Below, piece after piece: positions 53,228 to 61,260 of a stretch of DNA of 64,000 nucleotides. A model generated the notes under the pieces. The model ran no database searches, had not been told where the DNA came from, and worked only from the letters and a program-made list of their open reading frames with translations. Position numbers and translations under genes: made by a program. Where the stretch lies: assembly GCA_019639075.1 (NCBI GenBank), contig JAHBSO010000001.1:310001-374000 (forward strand), written 5' to 3'. The DNA comes from Actinomycetota bacterium (GTDB lineage: Bacteria; Actinomycetota; Acidimicrobiia; Acidimicrobiales; Iamiaceae). The number at the start of each line of letters is the position of its first letter. Positions within the stretch are counted from its first letter, which is position 1.

Positions 53228-53866
53228 TCAGGTCCCCGGCCGGGCACCCGTCGTCGCGGTGGCGTACAGCGCGAGCGCGAGCTCGACGGAGCGGTCGACG
53301 ACCACGTCGAGGTCGTCGCCCAGCCGTCCGTCGGCCCAGGCCTCGGCGAGCGCGCCCATCGACCCGGCGAACATGGTGCCGAACACCGCGAGGCGGTCGG
53401 CGTCGAGGTCCGTGCTGCCGAGGAGTCGGGCGTCGGAGCTGTAGGCCTGGATCTGGGCGAGGAAGCCCTGGCGGCGCCGCTGGCCGAGCGTCGGGTTCCC
53501 GGGCCAGCCCGAGATGAGCACCCGAGCCCGGCGCGGGTCCTCGGTGAGGTGGCGCAGCACCGACTCGATGCCCGCCCGGATCACCTCGGCCGGCTCGGAT
53601 CCCCGCGTGGCCAGGTCGCCCTCCACCCGCACCGCGAGCCCGGCGAGGTGCTGGTCGTAGAGGGCGCCGAGCAGGTCATCGAGGTCGGTGAAGCTCTCGT
53701 AGAAGTAGCGGGGGTTGAGGCCCGCGACCCGCAGCACCGCCCGCACGGTGACGGCGGCGTCGTCCTCGGCGAGCAGCTCGTCGGCGGCGTCGAGGAGCCG
53801 GGCCCGCCGTTCACGGGCGCGCTCCTCGGCCGTGGTGCCGGCCCACGTGCCGGTCTGCGTGCTCAG
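53228..53866 (-). CDS. TetR family regulator with a probable CTG start
   Basis: This is a protein of about 212 residues. ERRARLLDAADELLAEDDAAVTVRAVLRVAGLNPRYFYESFTDLDDLLGAL is a TetR helix-turn-helix, and the C-terminal half is helical. The frame has no ATG, GTG or TTG between the upstream gene's stop region and the helix-turn-helix. CTG at 53864-53866 overlaps the stop of the MpaB gene (CTGA) and has GAGG 7 nt upstream, which fits translational coupling with a rare start codon. It is the probable repressor of the palindrome at 54951-54993. Confidence 0.85.
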   Translation of the reverse strand: MSTQTGTWAGTTAEERARERRARLLDAADELLAEDDAAVTVRAVLRVAGLNPRYFYESFTDLDDLLGALYDQHLAGLAVRVEGDLATRGSEPAEVIRAGIESVLRHLTEDPRRARVLISGWPGNPTLGQRRRQGFLAQIQAYSSDARLLGSTDLDADRLAVFGTMFAGSMGALAEAWADGRLGDDLDVVVDRSVELALALYATATTGARPGT

Positions 53867-54909
53867 GCCATCGCCTCGACGTCGTCGCGGGTGAGGGAGC
53901 GGTCGATCGCGATCGCGCCCGGCCCCTCGGGGTCGACGGGTCGGTTCAGGCCGCCGGCCACCCGGGCCCGGGACTGCTCGACCTCGTCGAGCGTGCCGGT
54001 GATGCGGGTGAGCTGGCGCACCGCGGTGCGCATCGTGGCCCGGCGGAGCTCGGTGCGCACCCGGTCGACCCGGCGGTGCTGCACCATGGCCTGGGCCCAG
54101 GGCGGGAGGAGGTCGCGCACCACCCAGTCGATGCCGATGCCGCCCGGCGCGAAGAACGGCGCGGCGGAGCGGTCGAGCATGTTGTTGGTGGTGATGGCCT
54201 TCTGGTGGGTGACCGCCAGCCGCGGCAGGTACGACTGGAGGCAGTCGAGCGTCTCCTGCTTGGTGGTGGGCAGGTCGGTGCCGCCGAGGCCCTCGCCGAC
54301 CCGGGTGAACTCCCGGTAGTACTCGTCGAGCTCGGCGCCCCGGAGCGGCTCCGGGTGGTAGTGCTCGTGGGCGGTGGCGAGGCCCCAGACGACGGTGGCG
54401 TAGTTCCAGCGCAGCCAGTCCGGGTCCTCGGCGTCGTAGACCGCGCCGTCGGGCCGGACGCCCTTCACCGTGCGGTGCATGCCCCGGACGACCCGGGTGA
54501 GGCGTTCGGCCGACTCGGTCGACGCGAACGCCGTGCCGAGGAAGAACGAGATCGAGTGGCCGAAGCGCACCGCGGCGCCCTCGGCGTCGATGCGGCCGGT
54601 GGGCTTGCCGTCGATGCGTTCGGGGATGCGGGAGTGATCCGCGCCCATCCACATGATGCTGGGGTCGAGCTGCTCGATGTAGGCGGCGGCGAACAGGCCG
54701 AGCGCCATGGTCGGGAAGTGGGCGTGGACGTACCAGACCCGGCTGTCGGGCCCGAACCAGCCCGGGTCGCCCTCCGGTCCGGCGAAGTCGATGCGCTTGA
54801 AGTAGCGGGACCGGACGTTGGCGTCGAAGTTCTTCGCGAACCCCTCGCGCAGCGGGGCGAGCGGGTCGGTCGGGTTCGGCAGCGACGAGAGCGACGGCAG
54901 CGTGGGCAC
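53863..54909 (-). CDS. Oxygenase MpaB / DUF2236 family protein
   Basis: This is a 348-residue haem- or metal-type oxygenase family member. FGPDSRVWYVHAHFPTMALGLFAAAYIEQLDPSIMWMGADHSRIPER, RVVRGMHRTVKGVRPDGAVYDAEDPDWLRWNYATVVWGLATAHEHYH and DEYYREFTRVGEGLGGTDLPTT hold the conserved Arg, His and acidic positions of the DUF2236 group, which includes latex-clearing protein and the mycophenolate farnesyl-cleaving enzyme. The substrate is likely a terpenoid or lipid with C=C bonds, by family analogy. GTG at 54909 is chosen because GGAGG lies 4 nt upstream. Its promoter TAGGGT sits in the centre of the 16-bp palindrome. Confidence 0.87.
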   Translation of the reverse strand: MPTLPSLSSLPNPTDPLAPLREGFAKNFDANVRSRYFKRIDFAGPEGDPGWFGPDSRVWYVHAHFPTMALGLFAAAYIEQLDPSIMWMGADHSRIPERIDGKPTGRIDAEGAAVRFGHSISFFLGTAFASTESAERLTRVVRGMHRTVKGVRPDGAVYDAEDPDWLRWNYATVVWGLATAHEHYHPEPLRGAELDEYYREFTRVGEGLGGTDLPTTKQETLDCLQSYLPRLAVTHQKAITTNNMLDRSAAPFFAPGGIGIDWVVRDLLPPWAQAMVQHRRVDRVRTELRRATMRTAVRQLTRITGTLDEVEQSRARVAGGLNRPVDPEGPGAIAIDRSLTRDDVEAMA

Positions 54910-54950
54910 GGGGCCTCCAGTGGCGGAAGGGTGGCGGATCCGGTTTGGCA

Positions 54951-54993
54951 ACGGCTGTTTCCAACCGGCACCCTACGGGTTGGAAACAGCCGT
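54951..54993. promoter_or_regulatory. Perfect 16-bp inverted repeat with a -10 box in its loop
   Basis: ACGGCTGTTTCCAACC (54951-54966) and its exact complement (54978-54993) are separated by 11 nt. On the minus strand the loop contains TAGGGT (54970-54975), the likely -10 of the MpaB/TetR unit. Its symmetry and place upstream of a TetR gene mark it as that repressor's operator. It also lies 54 nt before the divergent LLM gene. Confidence 0.85.
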
Positions 54994-55032
54994 GTCCAAG
55001 CACCTCCCGCGGACTTCGTCGGAGGTCGCCGG

Positions 55033-55038
55033 TAGGGT
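55033..55038 (+). promoter_or_regulatory. -10 box of a leaderless start (LLM gene at 55047)
   Basis: TAGGGT lies 8 nt before the ATG. Confidence 0.5.
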
Positions 55039-55046
55039 CGCCACCC

Positions 55047-55952
55047 ATGCGCATCGGACTCTTCTTCGGCGACGCCACCCTCGACCAGCTCATCGGTGCG
55101 GCCCGCACCGCCGAGGAGCAGGGCTTCGACTCGATCTGGCTGCCCCAGATCTTCGGCCTCGACGCCCTCGGCGCGCTGACCCTGATCGGCCACGAGGTCC
55201 CCCGGATCGAGCTGGGCACCGCCGTCGTGCCCACCTACCCCCGGCACCCCTCGGCGCTGGCCGGCCAGGCCCTCACAGCCTCGGCGGCCGCCGGTGCGGG
55301 TCGCGTCACCCTCGGCATCGGCCTGTCGCACCAGATCGTCATCGAGCACATGTTCGGGTACTCGTTCGACAAGCCGGTGCGCCACATGCGGGAGTACCTC
55401 ACGGCGCTCGTGCCGCTGCTCGAGGGCGGTGCCGCCGACATCGACGGCGAGACCCTGAGCGCCCACGTCGCCCTCGCCGTGCCCGGGGCGAACCCACCGG
55501 TCCCGGTCGTGGTGGCGGCGCTCGGCCCGAAGATGCTGAAGCTGGCCGCCGAGCGCGCCGCCGGCACGGTCACCTGGATGACCGGCCCGCGCACGCTCGC
55601 CGAGCACACCGTGCCCACGCTGACGGGCGCCGCCGAGGCCGCCGGCACCGGCTCGATGCGGGTCGTGAGCGCGCTGCCCGTCGCGGTGACCGACGACGTC
55701 GCCGGGGCCCGGGCCCGCGCGGCGGAGGTCTTCGCCATCTACGGCGGGCTGCCGTCGTACCGGGCGATGATCGACCGCGAGGGGGCCGCCGGGCCCGAGG
55801 ACGTCGCCCTCGTCGGCACGGCCGCCGAGGTCCGGGCCGGCATCGAGGCCATGCGCGACGCCGGGGTCACCGACTTCGTCGCCGTCGAGTTCTCCACCGA
55901 CGAGCCCACCGCCAGCGCCACCCGCGGGCTGCTGCGCGAGCTGCTCGCGTGA
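55047..55952 (+). CDS. LLM class F420-dependent oxidoreductase (TIGR03564-like)
   Basis: This is a 301-residue TIM-barrel protein. MRIGLFFGDATLDQLIGAARTAEEQGFDSIWLPQIFG, IELGTAVVPTYPRHPSALAGQALTASAAAGAGRVTLGIGLSHQIVIEHMFGYSFDKPVRHMREYL and VPVVVAALGPKMLKLAAERAAGTVTWMTGP match the TIGR03564 F420-dependent group. It is probably leaderless. The downstream hydrolase overlaps it by four bases (GTGA), so both belong to one message. A shared substrate is possible, with the LLM enzyme oxidising or reducing and the hydrolase cleaving it. Confidence 0.93.
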   Translation: MRIGLFFGDATLDQLIGAARTAEEQGFDSIWLPQIFGLDALGALTLIGHEVPRIELGTAVVPTYPRHPSALAGQALTASAAAGAGRVTLGIGLSHQIVIEHMFGYSFDKPVRHMREYLTALVPLLEGGAADIDGETLSAHVALAVPGANPPVPVVVAALGPKMLKLAAERAAGTVTWMTGPRTLAEHTVPTLTGAAEAAGTGSMRVVSALPVAVTDDVAGARARAAEVFAIYGGLPSYRAMIDREGAAGPEDVALVGTAAEVRAGIEAMRDAGVTDFVAVEFSTDEPTASATRGLLRELLA

Positions 55953-56842
55953 GCGCCGGCGACGCGCTCGCCACCGAGTGGGCGGGCGAGGGCCAGCACC
56001 TCGACGTGGGCGGTCACGCCTGGTGGCACCGCCGGGTGCCGGCGGCGACCGACGTGGGCAACGATCCGCTCCTCGTCCTGCACGGGTTCCCGACCTCGTC
56101 GATCGACTGGTACCCCGTGCTCGCCGATCTCTCGGCCGAGCGCGACGTCGTCCTGGTCGACGTGCTCGGGTTCGGGCTCTCCGACAAGCCCGACCTCCGC
56201 TACGGCATCCGGCTGTGGGCCGACGGGGTGGCGGCGGTCGTCGACCACCTCGGCATCCCACGGGTCGATCTGCTGACCCACGACATGGGCGACACGGTCG
56301 GCGGCGAGCTGCTGGCCCGCGATCTCGACGGCGACCTGTCCTTCGCCATCGGCCGGCGGGTGCTCACCAACGGGTCGATCTACATCGGGATGGCCCAGCT
56401 CACCGACGGCCAGCAGCTGCTGCTGTCCCTCCCGGACCAGCCGGAGCCGATGGTCGCCGCGGACGAGGGCGCGTCGTTCCGCCGCGGCGTGCACGCCACC
56501 TTCGCGGCGGGCGCGCCCGACGACGACCCCGTGCTCGACGCGGCCACCGCCCTCGCAGCGCGCGACGGCGGCCTGGCGCTGCTGCCCCGCACCATCCGCT
56601 ACATCGAGGACCGCCGCGCCGAGGAGTCCCGCTTCACCGGGGCCATCGAGTCCCACCCGGCGCCGCTCGGCGTGGTGTGGGGCGAGGAGGATCCCGTCGC
56701 CGTGCACGGCATGGCCCGCCAGCTCACCGAGCGCCGGGTCGCCACCCCGCTCGTCACCCTCGACGGCGTCGGGCACTACCCGATGGTCGAGGCCCCGGCC
56801 CGCTTCGCCGCCTGCGTCCTCGACCTCCTCACCAGCCTCTGA
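55949..56842 (+). CDS. Alpha/beta hydrolase with Asp nucleophile (MEST/haloalkane dehalogenase-like)
   Basis: This is a 297-residue alpha/beta hydrolase. LLVLHGFPTSSIDWYPVLADLSAERDVVLVDVLGFGLSDKP has the oxyanion H-G-F-P and the D-x-x-G-x-G-x-S-D-K-P block. The elbow reads LLTHDMGDTVGGELL, giving Asp in place of the Ser nucleophile, as in epoxide hydrolases, dehalogenases and the MEST group. VVWGEEDPVAVH and GVGHYPMVEAP supply the acid and His. It should attack a C-O or C-halogen bond through an alkyl-enzyme ester. It is coupled to the LLM gene. Confidence 0.9.
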   Translation: MSAGDALATEWAGEGQHLDVGGHAWWHRRVPAATDVGNDPLLVLHGFPTSSIDWYPVLADLSAERDVVLVDVLGFGLSDKPDLRYGIRLWADGVAAVVDHLGIPRVDLLTHDMGDTVGGELLARDLDGDLSFAIGRRVLTNGSIYIGMAQLTDGQQLLLSLPDQPEPMVAADEGASFRRGVHATFAAGAPDDDPVLDAATALAARDGGLALLPRTIRYIEDRRAEESRFTGAIESHPAPLGVVWGEEDPVAVHGMARQLTERRVATPLVTLDGVGHYPMVEAPARFAACVLDLLTSL

Positions 56843-56864
56843 CCCCCGGGTCTGGCCCGCTCGC

Positions 56865-56870
56865 TAGGGT
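56865..56870 (+). promoter_or_regulatory. Probable -10 box upstream of the DUF6777 gene
   Basis: TAGGGT lies 41 nt before the ATG at 56912, which also has a GGAGGG ribosome site, so this message has a leader. Confidence 0.4.
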
Positions 56871-56911
56871 GGCGGGCGCGGACGGGCGATCGACGGGATG
56901 GAGGGCTCCGC

Positions 56912-59251
56912 ATGTCCGGTGCGAACGCCGTTGGCCCGAACACACCGGCGCGGCCGACGAAGGTCACCCGACCGGGTTGGTTCTGGCCGGCGATCGTGGG
57001 CGCCGCCGTCGTCTCGTTCCTCGCGACCTTTCTCGTCGTTCGAGCGGTGGTCGACCGGGGCGCTGAGGGTGCTGCGGCGGAGGATGTCGTCGACATCCGT
57101 CTCCTTCCGGTCGACGAACCGGACGAGGACCCGTTCGTCACGTCGGTGGGCACGGCGGCGGATGGGATCGACACGACCGCGGCACGTGAGGCGGGGATGC
57201 GCCTCGACCTGCCCGCGACCGACCCTTCCGACGACCTCGTGGACGTCCGGACGGTCCGTCCGACAGATGGCTCGGGTCCCCTCTACGCGAAGGCGGACGC
57301 GGCATGCGACGTGGACGCGATCGCCGATGCGCTCGAGGGCGACGACGGTGCCCGTGCCGCGTGGACCTCGCTGATGGACGTGGAGGACGGCGCCGTGCGG
57401 GAGACCCTCGACGGTCTGATCCCGCTCGTCCTCACCCGCGACACCGCGGTGACGAACAGCGTGTACTCCGGTGGCGAGCCGGGCCGGTTCCAGGCAGTGC
57501 TCGAGGCGGGCACCCCGGTCCTGGTCGACGGGAGCGGCGTACCGAAGGTGAAGTGCTCGTGCGCCAACCCGCTCGATGCCCCGGAGGTCGGGGCGAAGGC
57601 GCGCTTCGAAGGCGATCGGTGGGAGGGGTTCGACGAGGACGAGATCGTGTCGGTCTCGCCCGTCGAACCGGGCACGACACGGATCCCCGTGGTGGACCTC
57701 GGGACCGGCGATGACGACGTGGTCGAGCTGGGGGGCGTGGTCCCGACGGCCACGTTGGACGGGATGTTGGTCGACGACAGCACCGGCGTCTACGTGCAGG
57801 CGCACGACGGCACGCGCACGTTGGTGCTCGACGAGCCGGTCGCGAACGTCTTCGACGACGGAGCGGGTGGACTCGTCTTCCAGCCGGCGAGGGACGGGGA
57901 CACGCTGCTCGAACGACGCAACACGTTGTGGGCCCAGCCCGAAGACGCGCGCCGCGCCGGGATCTGGCGCCTCCGTGCCGGGGAGGCAGAGCCCGAGCTC
58001 CTTGTGGCGGGTGATGGTTGGCCCGACCGTTGGTACTCGCTGCAGGACGTCGACGGCCCGGCGGATCGCCGCCGCATGGGCTACCTCGAGGTCGGCGACG
58101 AACGATGTGAAGGCGTCGGCGACGCGGAGGTGTGCTCCTTCGATATCACGAAGGCGCATCTGCTCGACCTCGACACCGGGAAGAGCCGGGTGCTCGACGG
58201 GCTCGAGCGACCGGGCGAACTGCGGATCGGCGAGGACGTTGCGGCCGTCGGGTGGACCACGAACGATCACTGGGGTCTGGTGGCGCAGCGGCTGGACGGA
58301 ACGGTGCGGATGGCCTGCCTCGAATGTGGCTTGGGTCTGGAGGACCTCCTCGACGACGACACCTACCTGAACCTGACCTCGTACCGCGGGTACACCCTCG
58401 ACATCTGTGCGTTCACCGACGCGCTCGTCGAGACGTGCGACCGGAGCTACCTGCTCAGCCACTCGGAGCCCGGGGCCGGGGAGCGAGCGACCGCGGTCGT
58501 CGACGGGACCGATGTCATCGTCTCGGTCCAGAACGCCGACGGATCCGTGGCCGCCGGCTACGTCGTGGACACGACGGTGGCCGACGATTCCGCGATCGAG
58601 GTGGTGGACATCGGTGGTCGGACCCGTCCGCTCAGCGCGCCGCTCGTCCGCCCCGTGAACCCCATGACCGGTGCTGACCCCACCCCGGGCGACGGCGGCG
58701 AGCAGTCGTCGCCGAGCGCGACCTGGGAGCAGGTGGCCTCGGCCGAGATCCCTGCCCTGTGTCGACACGAACCATCGGTCCTGGTCGAAGGGGTCGATCG
58801 AAACATCGACCCCGACATGGGCGACTTCAGGTTGCTCCGCACGCTCCTCGACAGCGGTGCGCCGGCCCTGCTCGCCGACGTGCCCTCCGATGTCGGACCC
58901 CTCACCGCCGTCGTCGCGATGTGCAGCGCGGGCGGCGTCCCCTGGCCGAACCCGGTGCTCTTCTTCGACGCGGACGGGATCTACGTCGCGTCCACGTTCC
59001 TCAACGAGGCCAGCGCGGTCGACGACGAGGCCGATTCGAGCAGTGACTGGTCGGCGGCGTGGGAGCAGGCCGGTCTGCAGTACGTCGGCCGCGACGGCAT
59101 CCGGGCGATGCGCCTCGAGGGAGACGTCGTGGCGTTCGACGTGGTGGCTCTGGTCGATGGTGACGCCGAATGCTGCCCGAGCGCTACCGCGACGGTATCG
59201 GTTCGGGTATCGGGCGGTAGGGTGGAGCTGGTGTCGGTCGAAGCGACCTGA
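56912..59251 (+). CDS. Membrane-anchored DUF6777-like extracellular protein
   Basis: This is a 779-residue protein with a single N-terminal membrane segment (about residues 23-46, GWFWPAIVGAAVVSFLATFLVV) and a large outer part. DTAVTNSVYSGGEPGRFQAVLEAGTPVLVDGSGVPKVKCSCANPLD near residue 170 resembles DUF6777. After it come beta-rich repeats with about 40-residue spacing (AHDGTRTLVLDEPVAN, GDERCEGVGDAEVCSFDI, DGTVRMACLECGLGL) that read like a propeller, then a C-terminal alpha/beta region. Several Cys pairs suggest disulfides. GGAGGG 6 nt before the ATG is a good ribosome site. A binding or sensing role outside the cell is the only inference. Confidence 0.72.
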   Translation: MSGANAVGPNTPARPTKVTRPGWFWPAIVGAAVVSFLATFLVVRAVVDRGAEGAAAEDVVDIRLLPVDEPDEDPFVTSVGTAADGIDTTAAREAGMRLDLPATDPSDDLVDVRTVRPTDGSGPLYAKADAACDVDAIADALEGDDGARAAWTSLMDVEDGAVRETLDGLIPLVLTRDTAVTNSVYSGGEPGRFQAVLEAGTPVLVDGSGVPKVKCSCANPLDAPEVGAKARFEGDRWEGFDEDEIVSVSPVEPGTTRIPVVDLGTGDDDVVELGGVVPTATLDGMLVDDSTGVYVQAHDGTRTLVLDEPVANVFDDGAGGLVFQPARDGDTLLERRNTLWAQPEDARRAGIWRLRAGEAEPELLVAGDGWPDRWYSLQDVDGPADRRRMGYLEVGDERCEGVGDAEVCSFDITKAHLLDLDTGKSRVLDGLERPGELRIGEDVAAVGWTTNDHWGLVAQRLDGTVRMACLECGLGLEDLLDDDTYLNLTSYRGYTLDICAFTDALVETCDRSYLLSHSEPGAGERATAVVDGTDVIVSVQNADGSVAAGYVVDTTVADDSAIEVVDIGGRTRPLSAPLVRPVNPMTGADPTPGDGGEQSSPSATWEQVASAEIPALCRHEPSVLVEGVDRNIDPDMGDFRLLRTLLDSGAPALLADVPSDVGPLTAVVAMCSAGGVPWPNPVLFFDADGIYVASTFLNEASAVDDEADSSSDWSAAWEQAGLQYVGRDGIRAMRLEGDVVAFDVVALVDGDAECCPSATATVSVRVSGGRVELVSVEAT

Positions 59252-59275
59252 CCGTCGACGGTCGATCCCGGTCAG
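59248..59275 (+). terminator. Weak stem-loop after the DUF6777 gene
   Basis: CTGACCG (59248-59254) and CGGTCAG (59269-59275) pair perfectly across a 14-nt loop just at the stop codon. No U-tract follows, so termination is uncertain. Confidence 0.35.
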
Positions 59276-59286
59276 CCTCTGACGGG

Positions 59287-60087
59287 TCAGATGATCGACC
59301 AGCCGCCGTCGACGGTGAGGGTGTGGCCGAGGACGTAGCTGCTGGCATCGGACGCCAGGAACAGCAGCGCGCCGTCGAGCTCGTGCTCGTCGCCCTCGCG
59401 TCCGAGCGGCGCGCCGCGGCGGACGAAGGACTCCGACGCCTCGTCGCCCCACATCTCCTCGGTCATCTCGCTGCGGAACCACCCTGGCGCGATGGCGTTG
59501 ACCCGCACGCCCTTGCGGCCCCACTGGGCGCCGAGCTCGCGGGTCAGGTTCGTCAGCCCGCCCTTCGACGCGCAGTACGACGCCTGCTTGATCGGCGTGC
59601 CGCCGAGCGACCCGAGCATCGAGCTGATGTTGACGATCGAACCGCCGCCCGACGCCCGCATCGGGCCGAACGCCAGCTGGCTGAGACGGAACGCCGCGGT
59701 GAGGTTCACGGCCACCACCTCCTCGAAGGCGTCGAGCGGCTCGGCCTCGGCCGGACCGGTGTGGGACGTGCCGGCGTTGTTCACCAGGACGTCGAGCCGG
59801 TCGGCCTGGGCCACGGCGTGCTCGACCAGGCGCACCCGGTCGACGTCGACCGAGACGTCGGCGGGCACGGGCACCACCCGGTCGCCGAGCTCCGCGGCCA
59901 GGTCGTCCAACCGGTCGGCCCGGCGGGCCGAGGCCACGACGGTCGCGCCGGCGGCGTGCAGCACGCGGACGAAGCGTCGCCCGAGCCCCGACGACGCGCC
60001 GGTCACGATCGCCACCTTCCCGTCGAGGCGGAAGCTCGCGAGGGGATCGAAGGGGTCGGTGGAAGTGTTCGAGGAGGTCGTCGCCAT
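59287..60087 (-). CDS. Short-chain dehydrogenase/reductase (FabG-like)
   Basis: This is a 266-residue classical SDR. VAIVTGASSGLGRRFVRVL is the cofactor loop, VNNAGTS the structural motif, IVNISSMLGSLGG carries the catalytic Ser, and SYCASKGGLTNL the Tyr and Lys. The C-terminus ends in YVLGHTLTVDGGWSII, typical of the fabG-like group. ASARRAD at the end of beta-2 favours NADP(H). ATG lies 8 nt after TACCAT (minus strand), giving a leaderless start. It is divergent from the LLM gene at 60146, whose box lies 32 nt away. Confidence 0.95.
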   Translation of the reverse strand: MATTSSNTSTDPFDPLASFRLDGKVAIVTGASSGLGRRFVRVLHAAGATVVASARRADRLDDLAAELGDRVVPVPADVSVDVDRVRLVEHAVAQADRLDVLVNNAGTSHTGPAEAEPLDAFEEVVAVNLTAAFRLSQLAFGPMRASGGGSIVNISSMLGSLGGTPIKQASYCASKGGLTNLTRELGAQWGRKGVRVNAIAPGWFRSEMTEEMWGDEASESFVRRGAPLGREGDEHELDGALLFLASDASSYVLGHTLTVDGGWSII

Positions 60088-60095
60088 GGTGGCGG

Positions 60096-60101
60096 ATGGT
60101 A
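60096..60101 (-). promoter_or_regulatory. -10 box of a leaderless start (SDR gene)
   Basis: Read on the minus strand, TACCAT ends 8 nt before the ATG at 60087. Confidence 0.5.
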
Positions 60102-60132
60102 GGTGCGGGGGACGGGCCGGCGATCCCGTCGG

Positions 60133-60138
60133 TACCCT
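60133..60138 (+). promoter_or_regulatory. -10 box of a leaderless start (LLM gene at 60146)
   Basis: TACCCT lies 7 nt before the GTG at 60146. Confidence 0.5.
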
Positions 60139-60145
60139 CGGCCCG

Positions 60146-61048
60146 GTGAAGGTACGCATCGGGTTCGGCACCGGCACCCAGACGCTGAGCAACGACGGCG
60201 CACGGTTCGGACACCTGGTCGACGCGCTGGAGGACCTGCGCTTCGACTCGCTGTGGCTGTCGGAGCGGTTGACCGGCTCGGCCCCCGACCCGATGATCGC
60301 CCTCGCGTTCGCGGCCGGTCGGACGACCCGGTTGAAGCTGGGGACGTCGGTGCTGGTCGTGCCGGGCCGCAACCCGGTGGTGCTGGCGAAGGAGGTGGCG
60401 AGCCTCGACCGGCTGTCGGACGGTCGGTTCCTCCCGGCGGTCGGGCTGGGTGCGCCGGTGCCGGCCGAGCACCGGGCGTTCGGCGTCGACCGCCGCCAGC
60501 GCGCTGCGTTGTTCGACGAGGCGCTCGGGCTGATGCGGCGGCTCTGGACCGAGGACGACGTCACCCACGAGGGCGCCCACTTCCACGTCGAGCGGGTGAC
60601 CTTGCGGCCCCGCCCCGTGCAGGACCCGATCGACGTGTGGCTGGGCGGGCGGTCGCCGGCCGAGCTGCGCCGCGTCGGGCGGCTGGGCGACGGGTGGCTG
60701 CCGTCGTTCTGCACCGTCGACGACGTGGCCGAGGGGTGGGCGCGGGTGTGCGCCACCGCGGCCGACCACGGGCGCGCCATGGACCCGGAGCACCTGGGCG
60801 CGCTCGTCACCTACGTGCACGAGTCGGTCGGCATCCCCGACGCGCTGCGCGCCGTGGTCGCGCAGCGCCACCCCGACCGCCCGGCGGAGGACGTCGTGCC
60901 GGTCGGCCTCGACGCCCTCCGGGCCCGGTTGGAGGCGTTCATCGAGGTGGGCGCGTCGAAGTTCGTCGTGGTTCCGGTGCTCGAGCCCGACGACTGGACC
61001 ACCGAGCTGTCGCTGCTCCACCAAGCCCTCCACGACCTCCAGACCTGA
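60146..61048 (+). CDS. LLM class F420-dependent oxidoreductase (TIGR03854-like)
   Basis: This is a 300-residue TIM-barrel protein. VRIGFGTGTQTLSNDGARFGHLVDALEDLRFDSLWLSERL, LKLGTSVLVVPGRNPVVLAKEVASLDRLSDGRFLPAVGLG and IDVWLGGRSPAELRRVGRLGDGWLPSFC are family blocks, predicted to use F420 by relation. It is divergent from the SDR gene. Its 3' end lies about 30 nt before the first hairpin repeat, which might end its transcript. The substrate is unknown. Confidence 0.93.
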   Translation: MKVRIGFGTGTQTLSNDGARFGHLVDALEDLRFDSLWLSERLTGSAPDPMIALAFAAGRTTRLKLGTSVLVVPGRNPVVLAKEVASLDRLSDGRFLPAVGLGAPVPAEHRAFGVDRRQRAALFDEALGLMRRLWTEDDVTHEGAHFHVERVTLRPRPVQDPIDVWLGGRSPAELRRVGRLGDGWLPSFCTVDDVAEGWARVCATAADHGRAMDPEHLGALVTYVHESVGIPDALRAVVAQRHPDRPAEDVVPVGLDALRARLEAFIEVGASKFVVVPVLEPDDWTTELSLLHQALHDLQT

Positions 61049-61079
61049 CCCGCCCGCCCGCGCCACAACCCGCGAATCG

Positions 61080-61128
61080 GTTCTTCGGGGAGATCTTGGG
61101 GCTGACACCGCCGATTCCCCCGAAGAAC
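61080..61128. repeat. 49-bp hairpin repeat, copy A1
   Basis: The left arm GTTCTTCGGGGAGATC and right arm GATTCCCCCGAAGAAC enclose a 17-nt loop. The left arm has a few mismatches. It is separated by 23 nt from copy A2. Confidence 0.85.
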
Positions 61129-61151
61129 CGTCGACAGCTTGGTAGGCCACC

Positions 61152-61200
61152 GTTCTTCGGGGGAATCTTCGGGCACAGCCGGTCGATTCCCCCGAAGAAG
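61152..61200. repeat. 49-bp hairpin repeat, copy A2
   Basis: The arms TTCTTCGGGGGAATC and its complement (61153-61167 and 61185-61199) are perfect over 15 bp and enclose a 17-nt loop. It lies 61 nt before the DUF559-like ATG. Confidence 0.9.
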
Positions 61201-61260
61201 CTGGAGCTGCGCCCGGCAGATCCGACCGAGAGTGTCATACCCCTTCGGTGTACTTGGGTC

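Noticed and set aside
56864-61150. A very long minus-strand frame (1428 residues) across three genes
   Set aside because: It crosses the DUF6777, SDR and LLM genes in other frames, has no domain, and is rich in Arg, Gly, His and Val as expected from antisense of GC-rich genes.
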